Below, in pieces: positions 46,485-57,300 of a DNA stretch of 64,000 bases (the stretch's first letter is position 1; each line of letters begins with the position of its first letter). The stretch comes from Karstenula rhodostoma CBS 690.94 (taxonomy: Eukaryota; Ascomycota; Dothideomycetes; Pleosporales; Didymosphaeriaceae), in assembly GCA_010093485.1 (NCBI GenBank), contig MU001493.1:1639601-1703600 (forward strand), in the 5' to 3' direction. A program made the position numbers and the translations under genes. The notes beneath the pieces are model-generated. The model had not been told where the DNA came from, ran no database searches, and worked only from the letters and a program-made list of their open reading frames with translations.

Positions 46485-46950
46485 AGCACTTTTGCGCAAT
46501 ATACCTCACCCAAAAAGGTTAAACACATGCACGCGCGTGCCCGGTGCATGTCTATTCCTTTTCCCGAATGCTACAACATAGCGTACCTACAGCTGAATAG
46601 GCTCACCCCCCACATATTTATGAAGTCATGGTCAGTTGCTTGGTCCCTCATCCCTAACGCTCGTCCACGTTGCAACTACGAGATGGATCTCATGTTTTCC
46701 GAAGCTTACCGCCTCACAGATATCGATGCGGTTTTACGAGTTCGGGGATATGAATACCCCCAGGGTATGGAGATAACAGTAACAGACTACATCATTTGTA
46801 AAATATCAGTCTACTGTAGCCAATTGTGACGTCATCACTGTATGTGTTCATACTTCTCCGCTAGTGCTTAAACTTTTGTCAAAGTGTACACTTCAAAAAT
46901 CCTGAGAATCACCGACTGCGAAATTCAGTATGCTCTTATTGATATTAGAC
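46485..46950. other. Intergenic, no gene seen
   Basis: 466 bp downstream of the Sfr1-like gene and upstream of the short-chain dehydrogenase relic. A 100-codon plus-strand frame at 46527-46829 has no recognisable motif. Confidence 0.35.
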
Positions 46951-47819
46951 ATGTCCCTCAAGAACATGAACGTACTCGTCATGGGTGCCGGTATTGGTAT
47001 TGGTGCCGCCATCACACGCCGTCTTGCACAAGAAGGCGCAAATCTCATCCTTTTGCTCACGCACCGAGCCCAAGCTGAAGTCCCTATATCAAGACATATA
47101 CTCGAGAGTCGGCACCGACTCCATCAAGAATTCTACTACAGCTGTGGATGTCTCCAGTCGTGTAGAAATGACGAAGGCTATCAGCAAAGCGGTGAAGTAG
47201 AGCGGACCTATCGATGCACTCATCAATAATGCGGGTCTCGCCCTTGGGGCTCCTGCTGCTTTCTCAGACTTGAAGATCAGAGGCGTAGTTACAATGACGG
47301 GAACGAACATCAACGGATACATGCTCGCTACGTATGCTGTGCTCAACGACGGTGGCATGCGGGAGAGAGGCAAGGGAACACTATTGAAAGTAACGAGTAC
47401 GACGGCATTGGATGACCCACCCTTTCCTGGCGAATCCATCTATCATGCCACCAGGCGCTTCCAGGAAGGCTTCACCGATGCTCTTCGGACATAGTTGGTA
47501 GGGACAGGCATTAAGGTTTGCGCTTTGCGACCGGGCGTTGTGGTTACGCATTTCCACGAGCAAAAGGTAGGTTTTGATAAGGGAGCTTACATTGGCTTCA
47601 TGGAAGGTATGTTTGTGTCAGGACTATTGGTACACCATGAGTCCCAACGAACCAATACATGTAGGGTTTGAACTATTGCTTGCGAAAGATGTTACAGAGG
47701 TTGCTACGCGGATGCTGGTGGAGAAGAACGGATTTGTGCGAAAGCATTGGATGTCGTTGCCAGCGCGCAAAGGAGCTTGTCAGTACTTGATCGTGAATAT
47801 AAGGGAAGGAACGTCATAA
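46951..47819 (+). pseudogene. Decayed short-chain dehydrogenase/reductase
   Basis: The family is clear despite damage: a nucleotide-binding start (MGAGIGIGAAITRRLAQEGA), the INNAG motif after GPIDAL, an active-site YHATR where the family has Y-x-x-x-K (Lys replaced by Arg), and an LRPGVVVTHFHE segment. Four lesions break it. A one-base frame change falls near 47,055. An in-frame TAG is at 47198-47200, before the INNAG block. A second TAG is at 47492-47494, just after the YHATR helix. Another frame change falls near 47,730. A likely intron with a GTATGT donor near 47608 and a TGTAG acceptor near 47664 is still visible. The two stops are compatible with CAG to TAG changes by RIP, but other routes are possible. 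It is not expected to make an enzyme. Confidence 0.82.
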
Positions 47820-48281
47820 AATAATGACCTGGCTCGTCCGTTGCATAATATCTGAACGCTACAACCATGCGAAACCTAGGAGCGTACAGCTATCGACTGT
47901 CCTCTAGTGTAGGACGATAACGATATGAACGCACTCACCTTGTGCTGGTATCATGATAAGTGTTGGTTTCCAAAAGAACGACAGGATCGATCAAATCACG
48001 AGCTCATTCTCAACAACAATCTGCGGAACTATGGATAGCAGCTACAGTTGTTACCTTAGGCAAATGAGTTACTTGAAGTTGAGCTTGTTCGAACGTAGCG
48101 CTCGACTTGTGGAGGCACCTTCTCAACCAATCAGAGCAACCGCACTCGCCAAGCCAAGCTCGCCCTCCGTCACGACGCTGGGCACCTCACCTCAAGCTCC
48201 AGCAATCGACAGCTTACAACCGCGCCACCACGTATGTCAACGCCTTAATTCTCGGCTGTGGCACCCTAACACTTCCTCAGC
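47820..48281. promoter_or_regulatory. Region upstream of NDUFB8
   Basis: 462 bp without a gene. A possible 5' UTR intron ends with the CCTCAG acceptor at 48280 directly before the ATG. Nothing else was noticed. Confidence 0.4.
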
Positions 48282-48876
48282 ATGTTCTCTCGGCGCATTG
48301 TCGCAGCCCGCCCGCTGGCCCACGCCGTCGCGCCCGCGCTCGCACGCCGACCACAGTTCATCCAACAAATCCGCACCGCCCTCACCGAAGCCGAACATGC
48401 GGAACTCGTCGATCCGAACATGGTACATTTCGCCCTGAGAAAAAGTGGGTGCGCGGGCGTGGATGAAAGCTGACAGAAGGCAGAACGGCGGCTACATCAA
48501 CCCCCCGGCTGAGCTACGAAACACGCGCGACCCGTACGCCGACTGGTGGGACAAGCAAGACCGCCGCAACTATGGAGAACCCGTCCACGAGGATAACGAC
48601 ATCCAGGGCGCTCTCTCTCTACACGACTACAATCACTTCACGCCGGGCTGGGGAGGGGTTCTGTTCGGCACCTTTGTCGTGGCAGTGCTGGGGCTCTGTG
48701 GGGCAGTGAGTCTGATTTACCCGGACAAGATCAGTGTGCCGAAGCAGTATGAGGATGGATTGGAGGCAGAGCTTGGAGGGCCGAGGGCTGTAAGGGTGAG
48801 TCGTTCGGTCGTGTAATGGGAGCTGATGCTGTACTAACGTATACAGGCGAGGAAACATGGCGAGGACTTAAAGTAA
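48282..48876 (+). CDS. Mitochondrial complex I subunit NDUFB8 (ASHI type)
   Basis: Exons are 48282-48422, 48484-48795 and 48847-48876, all phase 0, giving 160 residues. The start MFSRRIVAARPLAHAVAP is an arginine-rich mitochondrial presequence. The core DPNM-NGGYINPP, RDPYADWWDKQDRRNYGEPV and HEDNDI is the family block. One membrane span follows (GVLFGTFVVAVLGLCGAVSL), then YPDK and the ending LEAELGGPRAVRARKHGED. The subunit belongs to the membrane arm of NADH:ubiquinone oxidoreductase. The ten-codon last exon is supported by a CTAAC branch point, a TACAG acceptor and its match to the family tail. Confidence 0.92.
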
Positions 48877-50637
48877 GACAGGCGAGGACAACACAACAAG
48901 TATATAAAAATCGGAATCGGTTTCTTTTGTCTCGAGGATGTATACATCAATTCGGAATGTCTAACAATCTAAGATGCAGCTGTCCTATGATCTTCGTGTC
49001 GTCATCTTCTATTTATGAAGATTCCTAGAGTCAGCTCGAGAAGCTGCAAAGGCTCGTTGCGTGTGCTTCGCTGCTCGCATAGTCTAGATCATCCCAAGTA
49101 TCTAGGCTCCAGATCCAACACCAATTGTATATCCGCCTTTGTCGTCGTGTCCAAACTCGTATATCATGTGCACAACCAAAACATGTTACACTGCTACTCG
49201 GATGGTCCGTAGATCTTTCGAATATCAAAGATGCCTAGAGTCTGGATTGATATAAATGTATCGCGGACTGTTCACCTATACCTCGCCCTCAAAAGATAAT
49301 TGTTCTAGGTACCACTTGTCATCGCTGCACCTACCTCTCTCGTTCACCTAGCCTCGTGCACACTCTCTCCTAAGATATATCACCTCTAACGACATGATAA
49401 AAAAAGGCTAACAAAACATTATCTACCTGAAAATAGCAAAAGAAACAGTCGCAATGCCAGAATCAACGTAGGCGAAGCAACCATCCAGAAACCAACTTAG
49501 TGGTTTACTGTGTGGATCGAACAGGCGCTCTTAGGTTAATCTGGTAGCATTGGTTACCACATAATCGTAAGTCAGTCAGACTCCCTTACAACCATTGTGC
49601 CATGTGCCGCAGGCATCAAGCTCAGAGCGGATGTTGATGAATACCTCTTGAGTTGAGGCACTTATACGTCCGGTGAAGTGAAGGTGTGGTGGGGGTAGTC
49701 GCGAGCAAACGCTGAGGCAGGCGTGCTCTTTCCTTTGCAAAACGACTGCGATTAGGCAGCGGCCTATCTACGCCGACGAGAGCCGTGCTCATGCTGTAGC
49801 GGTAGTAAATGGAAGCTTCAAGAAGGGTGTCTTGTCGCGCATAGTATTGTTTCTCCGACAGCTTCAATACTTAACCCGCTCGCTTTCCCTGTCGTTCACC
49901 TTCACCGGTCTGTGATGTAACGTTACAATTGACACCAACTTCTCCTCTTGTTGCCTGAGAATCGACCCAATTCGTGCAAGGGCAAGCGCCTGCCAGTCAT
50001 TGCGCCAGATTATCAAATGCAGAATTAATTGCACTTTTTGAAGCCACCGCTGATGGCTGTAATATATGCTATAACTTTGACAATGTCGAAGCTGTTACGG
50101 TAAGTGACATAAAAATAAGAGGGAGAATGTCACAAATGCCCTTGGAGCACCTAGAGGGTGTCCCTCTCGCTTGACAACGCACTACATTGCTGAAGTTTCA
50201 GTAATGACAGAGCTGCCATGTATATCATCGGTGACGTTAAGGTGTTCAGGGTTCTCTAGAGCTGGTGATATACAAGAAACTCTGCGAGCGGTCCTTTGTT
50301 CGATAGTCACCAGTAATGATTATACTCCAAGTTCGCCGCTTCTTTGCTTGATGTGGAACCTTGAGACAGCCGTGGCATACCAGCGCTGGAGGATGAATCG
50401 ACAGGTTTAATGGAGGTGCGACAAACATATGGACTAATGGCAATTATACTGTTAAGGGGACCTATAACAAGCGATTAGCTGCATCCAGTCTCGCGGCATT
50501 GTGTGAAGTACTTACACCCTATTAACGAACACCAAGGATGATGAAGCATTGACTAGTTATAACAAACCACGACTAAGAGGTGGCCAATAGACTAGGTAGA
50601 GAAGAGGCGTACGGCAAGGTCGCTGCATGTGCTAAGA
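48877..50637. other. Gene-poor interval, AT-leaning
   Basis: 1.76 kb with only short frames (no more than 81 codons) on both strands and no recognised motif. GC content is below that of the gene-rich part. It looks like degraded non-coding sequence leading toward the AT block. No RNA gene was noticed. Confidence 0.4.
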
Positions 50638-50933
50638 TTATCGAAGATTATTCTCACAAGCTTTAGCTAGACGGGGCAACTGCTCTTCGCACTCGGCATA
50701 CCCATCGGTATCGGTATCCTCGATAACGTAATAAGAAAAGCCAATACCATGTGCAAAACGGAGCTGGTCTCGTCGGTGGGTTCTTGTCTCCCATTATGTG
50801 CAGCTTCTCTAGAGCCATCCTCAATACTAGACCACAGAGCGCGCATGTAATCTCGAAAGCCTAACAAATATAGTATTATGTTCCCCAATATCCAGTAGTC
50901 AAGTATATTATATAGTAAATTCCTATTCTCCAA
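50638..50933 (-). pseudogene. Broken fragment of an unrecognised protein-coding gene
   Basis: On the minus strand a frame gives FRDYMRALWSSIEDGSREAA and then ETSSVLH. The reading then continues sensibly only in a second frame as GIGFSYYVIEDTDTDGYAEC, then EEQLPRLAKACENN, ending TAA at 50638. The switch sits at TTGCACATGG (near 50,752), where an apparent two-base CA duplication would explain it. Both halves look like ordered protein and the upstream part runs into AT-rich sequence, so this reads as the damaged end of a gene. The family is not recognised. Confidence 0.45.
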
Positions 50934-51287
50934 GGGTGGTGGATGTCGTGAAGTAAAGAAGCGACAATATAGGATATGGTTGAAGGACTTTCATCCACGA
51001 CCTGTGCGCTAGCACCAGTCAGGCTAGGTTGTTTTGATAATCTATCATCGGCCCTCCACCGACTTCCCACCCGACGTCCCCTTAGCAACAGGGATCCTAC
51101 TGCGATACAAGTGCTGCCCAGTATTGAGATTCACCGCACGGCGTGCGATTCATCTCCTAGGTTGCGTCATCATCAACGAGCTGCCTACTCGGACGAAACG
51201 TGGATGGACCTGAGGTGATATCAAAGGGAAGTGCATGCAGAACCACCGTCAAAAGCGGCCCAGACCCATTTGTAAATATTCAGTTGT
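50934..51287. other. Intergenic, no gene seen
   Basis: 354 bp between the broken fragment and the alpha/beta hydrolase stop. Nothing recognisable. Confidence 0.35.
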
Positions 51288-52250
51288 TCACCTATATTGC
51301 TCTGCCGTCGTATTGCTCACAGTTGCTACAAACTGGTTGATCTCCTCATTGAATCTCTCTGGCTCTTCCCAGAATAACCAATGGCCACTCTCAAAAACAG
51401 ACCATCTGGGTTCATGTCCATCACCTCTAGCTTTTTGCCCCTTATCTACTCGTCTGACAGTCTCCTTCATCCCATCCAGCGGAAAACAGCCCGTCCTTCT
51501 TCCGGCCATGACCATTACAGGTGCTTTTATCAGCTCGCAGGCCTCCCTATGATCGTACCTTGTGTGATCAGCTAGGAGCCTAGCTAACCATATAGTGTCG
51601 CATCTTCGACTTTGACTTGTAAAGAACAGCTCATCCCCGCTCTTGCGCTCTTCACTTGCACCATCTCCCGGCAGCGGCTTGTAACGGTAGCCTAAACAAT
51701 CCGCCACAAGCCCTTTGAACGCATCTTCCGGATTCCGTATCAACGCCTGCTGTGCACCCAGCATTGATTTCTCGTCAAAGCATCCACGGTGGGCTTTAGA
51801 CTCGTCCCAAGAATCAAAGGTAGAGCGATCCTGCAGGGGTGCCTGGTCGACAAAGACCATGCCTGCAAAGTCATCGTCGCTGAATAGCTCGACATAGGTC
51901 CACAGGATCGCAGCGCCAATAGAACAACCCACAGGGACTATCTTTACACCCGGAACGGCATTCTTCAAATGCGAAATGAGTGCTTTCAGGTCTGCGGCTA
52001 GCCGGGCGACATGGTATCCACCTGTTGGACGGCCAGAGTCGCCGTGCCCACGAAGATCGATGCCAATCACCCAGGAGTGCTTCGATAGCTGGTCGTAGTT
52101 GCGCTGAAAGTATAAGGACGAACCCGAAAATCCATGTATAAGAAGCGTAAGGTTACTGTAATCCTTCTCGGCAGGCGCACAGTTAATTGGTTGCGAGGTT
52201 TGAAAAGCGAGTCTGCAGCCGTCGTCCGCAGTTATATGGGAATACTCCAT
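51288..52250 (-). CDS. Alpha/beta hydrolase fold protein
   Basis: A single exon gives 320 residues from the Met at 52250. The frame is open to a Met at 52295, but those 15 residues look like leader, and MEYSHITADDGCRLAF fits the usual first strand. The fold is clear: LLIHGFSGSS (oxyanion hole, His-Gly), IDLRGHGDSGRP, a nucleophile elbow Gly-Cys-Ser-Ile-Gly with Ser near 110, a helical lid, APVMVMAGRRTGCFP before the acid, and ESGHWLFWEEPERF with the catalytic His. No signal peptide is seen, so it is probably cytosolic. The substrate is unknown; families of this type include esterases, epoxide hydrolases and haloperoxidase-like enzymes. It is the last intact gene before the AT-rich block, and its promoter lies at the border. 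Confidence 0.88.
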   Translation of the reverse strand: MEYSHITADDGCRLAFQTSQPINCAPAEKDYSNLTLLIHGFSGSSLYFQRNYDQLSKHSWVIGIDLRGHGDSGRPTGGYHVARLAADLKALISHLKNAVPGVKIVPVGCSIGAAILWTYVELFSDDDFAGMVFVDQAPLQDRSTFDSWDESKAHRGCFDEKSMLGAQQALIRNPEDAFKGLVADCLGYRYKPLPGDGASEERKSGDELFFTSQSRRCDTIWLARLLADHTRYDHREACELIKAPVMVMAGRRTGCFPLDGMKETVRRVDKGQKARGDGHEPRWSVFESGHWLFWEEPERFNEEINQFVATVSNTTAEQYR

Positions 52251-52548
52251 TATATCGACGATATTTAAGTAGGTTGAGGGAAAGTAAAGAGGCACATAGA
52301 ACGCGAGATAGAGGTTTAAAATCTAGCTTAGCTATGATATAATTGCTTACCCCACTTACTCTAAACTATCTTATAGGTAAATAAAAGTAGAAGGGGTAGT
52401 ATAGTAGATATATATATAGAAGTCTTAAAATATTAATACCTTTAAAGGTAATTATTATATTTATAAATAATTAGTTTAATTCTAATTCCCTTTATTAGCC
52501 TAGATTCTAATCTAGGCCTATAGAATTATATAATATATATATTATATA

Positions 52549-52670
52549 CAATCACTATAAGGGTGGGTAAATTAATAAAGGGGTAGATAATATAAGGCGT
52601 CGCGCTTTACTAATATATAAAGGGACTAAAAAGCGGCTAAGGCGCGCCTAGTATCTATATATAGGCTAAC
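52549..52670 (+). repeat. MITE-like family, copy 1 (forward)
   Basis: Starts atcactataagggtgggtaa, contains ctttactaatatataaaggg and the 8 bp palindrome ggcgcgcc at 52641-52648, and ends in the ataggctaac block. It is used here as the reference for the forward orientation. Confidence 0.65.
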
Positions 52671-53096
52671 CTATATATATAATATATCTATAATAAAAAA
52701 TACCTTTATATCCTTTTTTAATAATTATTTACTTACTTATTTTTAGATTTTTATTTATATAATTTAGACCTTTTTTTATATATTTTTATACTTTTTTAAT
52801 TATTAATATATATATTTTTATTAGAATTCTAGTATAAGTAATATAGTTTTAACTTTAGAGGTAGGTAAAGGATATAGTATTAGATAAATAAATTACTACT
52901 AGATTTCTCTATTAGTATTTATAGCTATATATCCTTTACTATTATATAACTTCTCTAGCTAGATATAAAGTACTTCTAGTTATAATATTATTCTCCCTTA
53001 AGGGGTACTCTTATTCTAAAAGTATTAAATTTTATTAATAATATACTCTATAGGTCTATTAGAATTTAGTAGAACTAAGTAGGATTATATACTATA

Positions 53097-53290
53097 TATA
53101 ATTATTATAAGGGTAGGTAAATTAATAAAATAAGGGGAATAATACCCTTTTTAGTTAGCCTGTATATAAATACTAGGCGCGCCTTAGCTACTTTTTTAGT
53201 CCCCCTTTATTTATATATTAGTAAAGTATAACGTGCCTTTTTATCCCCCCTATTTTATTAAGTTACCCTACCTTATAGTAAATCTCTATA
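53097..53290 (-). repeat. MITE-like family, copy 2 (reverse, nearly full length)
   Basis: Both ends are present. The left end ataagggtaggtaaattaat, followed by aaaataagggg, pairs with the right end ccccctattttattaagtta, followed by ccctacctta, as imperfect inverted repeats of about 30-45 bp. The 194 bp span gives the best idea of the full element. The ggcgcgcc palindrome is at 53176-53183. Confidence 0.7.
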
Positions 53291-53400
53291 ATATAAGGGG
53301 GATAAAAAGGTATATTATACTTTACTAATATATAAATAAAGGGGGACTAAAAAAATAGCTAAGACTTACTTAGTATTTATATATAGGCTAACTAAAAAGA
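53290..53400 (+). repeat. MITE-like family, copy 3 (forward, partial)
   Basis: Abuts copy 2 head to head. Shares actttactaatatataaata, the ggggactaaaaa block and ataggctaactaaaaag with the family but lacks the outer end. Confidence 0.6.
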
Positions 53401-53730
53401 ATATAATATTAATCTAGTTAAAATAGACTTAGTATATACCTACTAATATATAAGAAATCTAATAATAAAGAATTAATAAGGTATTAAAAAGAATAATTCT
53501 TATTAAAATTAAAAATAAAATATATATAAATAGATACTACTACTTATATTACTTTCTCCTATTCTATACTCTTTTAGTTATTAATAATTATATAAAAAGA
53601 GAAAAGAATATAAATAAAATATTTATTTTTAATATACTATAAATTCTATTTAATAATATAGTATAATACTTATAGTTCTAAACTTACTAATATATTATCT
53701 ATACCTTAGGATTAATCTAACTATATTATA

Positions 53731-53870
53731 GATAATTACTATAAGGTAGGATAAATCTATAAAGTAAAGGGGATAATAAGGTATTATATATTACTAATAG
53801 GTAGGAACTAAAAAAGTAACTAAGGCACGTTTAATATCTATATATAGGCTAACTAAAAAGGGGGTAGTAT
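53731..53870 (+). repeat. MITE-like family, copy 4 (forward, degenerate)
   Basis: Starts gataattactataaggtagg, has tattactaataggtaggaac in place of the standard core, and ends ataggctaactaaaaagggg. Confidence 0.55.
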
Positions 53871-54204
53871 TAAGCTAGCTAAAATAGGCTTAGTATATAC
53901 CTACTAATATATAAGTAATCTAATAATAGAGAGTTAATAAGGTATTAAATAATCTAACTAATAAGCCTATATAGGTAGTAATATACCTATTCCCTATTAT
54001 CTATCTAGGAATACTAATAACTAATATTTATAATAAAATAGAGAAGTATAGTAAAGATATTTAAATAATTATAGTAATAATAGATAATAATTATAATATC
54101 TAGAAAGTTAAAAGCTAACTAAAATCTAAATCTAAAATATATATAAGTATAAAAAAAATATTTAAACTATATAAGCTAGATTAGCTAGTAATATAATACT
54201 TATA

Positions 54205-54330
54205 TTAGTTTATATATAGATACTAGGTATACCTTAGCTACTTTTTTAGTCTCTTTATATATTAGTAAAGTATAACGCTTTATATTATCTACCCCTTTAT
54301 TAATTTACCTACCCTTATAGTAATTATATA
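54205..54330 (-). repeat. MITE-like family, copy 5 (reverse)
   Basis: Carries ccttagctacttttttagtc, tatattagtaaagtataacg and the outer end ttacctacccttatagtaat. Confidence 0.6.
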
Positions 54331-54670
54331 TAATATATAATACTTATTATCTCCTAGCTATAGATATATACTATATTAATAGGAGATATAGGGTATATAA
54401 AATTACTATAATAATAAGAAAAAAATTAAAGAGAATAAAAAGTTTATAATAGAAATAATAAATAATAAAATAAGTATTTACTAGATATAGGAAATTCTAT
54501 ATAGTATAGTAGTATAAATATAGATAATAGTAATAGTAATAATAAAGGAGTTCTAAATTCTATTCTAAGTTTTAAGTATAAAGCCTATAGGATAATATAT
54601 AAAGAATAAAAAATAAAAGATAAAGAATAGAAATAAAAATAGTAACTATATATATATTATATATATTATA

Positions 54671-54790
54671 TATAATTATTATAAGGGCGGGTAAATTAAT
54701 AAAGGGGTAGATAATATAAGGTATCACGCTTTACTAATATATAAAGGGACTAAAAAGGTAGCTAAGGTATATCTAGTATCTACTATATAT
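54671..54790 (+). repeat. MITE-like family, copy 6 (forward)
   Basis: Starts tataattattataagggcgg and contains cacgctttactaatatataa and the gactaaaaaggtagctaagg block. It stops before the aggctaac end. Confidence 0.6.
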
Positions 54791-54955
54791 AATTAATATT
54801 TAATAATAGTAATAGGGGTATATAGTATTTAATTATAAAATACTAAGTATAGGAGCTTAGTATTATATTAGTAGTAGAATAAAATAATAAAAATTATAAT
54901 ATAGTTAACTAGTATTTAGCTATAATTAGTAGCTTTTAATAGATTTTTATAACTA

Positions 54956-55095
54956 GTCCTTTTTAGTTAGTCTATATATAGACGCTAGGTACGCCTTAGT
55001 TACTTTTTTAGTCCCTTTATATATTAGTAAATCGTAACGCCTTATATTATCTATCCCTTTATTAATTTACCTACCCTTATAGTAATTATATATAA
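54956..55095 (-). repeat. MITE-like family, copy 7 (reverse)
   Basis: Runs from the tttttagttagtctatatat end through ttacttttttagtcccttta to the outer end tacccttatagtaattatat. Confidence 0.6.
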
Positions 55096-55877
55096 TATAT
55101 ATATATATAATAACTAGTTCTAGAAAAAGATAGTAATTAAATAAACTTAACTTAGTAAAGTAAAAATTCTAAATAAATAAATAAAAAAGTAACTAACTAA
55201 TACTAGTTAAAAAAAGTAGAACTACTTAGGTATAAATAGACTTAGACTTAATTATATAATTATATAATATTAATAAATAGTAATATATTTATTTTATATT
55301 TAAGCTATTAAAGTTATAATTAGTTTTTATTTATACCTTTTACTTAGTATATATATAGGCCCGCGCTAATAGACTATATAATATAATAAGTTATAGGTCT
55401 TAGTATAACTATTCTATTAGAAATATTATAGTATAAGTATTAGTTAGTAGTATAGGGTTAGGGGAATACTAGGCCTAATAGGCTATTATAGAAAGGGAGC
55501 TTAGTAGAGATAAAAAAGATAGATAATATTATTAAATTTACTATAAATAATAATAAATTACTATAAACTATAGATAAAGATAGGTTAGTTATATATTATA
55601 TAATTATATAAATTATAGTTATTTATTATTATTCTAAATCTAGCTAAAATATATCCTTAAATAGTACCTTAGTATTCTATACTAGGCCTAATAGTATAAA
55701 ATATTCTAGTCTCTTCTTTTATACTTACTACCTATTACTACTAGTAGTTATTATAACTTACTATAATAGTAAATATACTATACTATAGATAATAATATAT
55801 ATATATAATCTAATATACCTTCTTAGCTTAATACTCCCTAGCTATTTAAGTTAAATTATAAATAATAATTTAGAGTT

Positions 55878-55990
55878 TTAGCTACTTTTTTAGTCCCTCT
55901 TTATTTATATATTAGTAAAAGTATAACGTGTTTTTTTATTTCCTCTACTTTATTAAGTTACCCTACCTTATAGTAAATCTCTATAATATA
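55878..55990 (-). repeat. MITE-like family, copy 8 (reverse, partial)
   Basis: Contains gctacttttttagtccctct, tatattagtaaaagtataac and the outer end accctaccttatagtaaatc. The inner end is missing. Confidence 0.55.
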
Positions 55991-56549
55991 TAATTTAGAA
56001 TATTTAGTAAAAGTAGTTTTAAATTTCTTTAAATAGTATAGTACTTATTACCTCTTAATTTTCTATATTAATTAATCTAAGCTAGTTAAGGAAATTTAAC
56101 TATTTATTTACTAGTAATACCTTTATAAGTCTATTAATAATTATTTTAGCTAACTTAATATATTTAATAGTAATTATTTCTATAGAGACTTTTTATTATA
56201 GCTAGTAATTATAGATATTAATATATTAGAGCTTAGTTTAGAGTTTTAATACTTTCTAAGTTATTAAGTAAATTATTTATTAATTATTATATTATATTAT
56301 AATTATAGAGCTAAGTAATATAATTCTAAGCTCCTTTAATAATCTTAAAATATAGATAGCTTCCTTAGCTATTTATAATAGAGTAAGTAGTTCTATTTCT
56401 ATTATAAAGGTAGTAATAATATTTTATTTATTTACCCTCTATACTATAAGGCTATTAAATAACTTAATTATATAGCCCTATAAGCTTTTCCTATTAATTA
56501 TATTATTAGTAAATAAGGTATTACTAGTAATCTAGAGGTATAATCTATC

Positions 56550-57300
56550 TCTAAGCTATAGACCCTTATATTTAGTAGCTAAGAGGTATAATAATATTCT
56601 ATTAGTAGTATTTTAATATACTTAGCCTAGGTTTAATAGAAACTAGGCTAGCTATAATATAGTAAAAGTAATATCTAGTTATATTATAACTACTATAAAT
56701 AGTAGTAATCTAATCTTTTATTAATACTTATTAATTTCTAATAGTAAGGCTAGACCTTTTTAAAATTTAAGCTCTATACTAGCTATAGGTATATTATAGT
56801 AGTAATTAGTTTTATTTATTAGTTATTAAATTTTCTTAATATATAAGGTTTATAATAATTATATAAGTTATTAGTTTTATTTTTAAATAACCTCTATACT
56901 AAAAAACTATTATAGGTTATTTCCTTTAGTTATAGTATATTTTTATTTAAGTAGCTCTACTACTTTAGTTACTACTACCTCCCTTATTTAGTAATAAGTA
57001 ATAATAATATTATCTATATAAAAGAAGATAATAATACTATTTTTAATTATATATATTATATATAATTACTATAAGGGTGGGTAAATTAATAAAGTAAGGG
57101 GGATAAAAAGGCACGTTATACTTTACTAATATATAAATAAAGGGAAACTAAAAAAGTAATTAAAACTTACTTCTTAATTATATAGTATAGTTTATATAGA
57201 ATTATAGTAAAATCTATACTTTTAAATATTATTATAAATTCTTTCTATTATAGCTTAAATAATATTTAGAGTCTATAAAGGGCCTTCTATAGTTTAAAAG
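56550..57300 (-). mobile_element. Ty1/Copia retrotransposon relic (reverse transcriptase to RNase H)
   Basis: Read on the minus strand, the family motifs appear in order. KALYRL (57286-57269) stands where Copia has KALYGL. FYIDNIIIT (57023-56997) stands for the Y-V-D-D active site, with the second Asp now Asn. KYTIT and a block of the FLGIEV type follow near 56,920-56,880, with Trp replaced by a stop. LLYLLATKYKGL lies near 56,596-56,558, before RNase H. Every change named is a G:C to A:T transition, as RIP would make. A MITE-like copy (57061-57172) splits the reverse transcriptase. The element surely extends to both sides, but LTRs could not be defined. It is not functional. Confidence 0.8.
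57061..57172 (+). repeat. MITE-like family, copy 9, inside the Copia reverse transcriptase
   Basis: Starts tataattactataagggtgg and contains actttactaatatataaata. It lies between the KALYRL and YIDN motifs of the Copia relic, so it inserted after that element. Confidence 0.65.
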
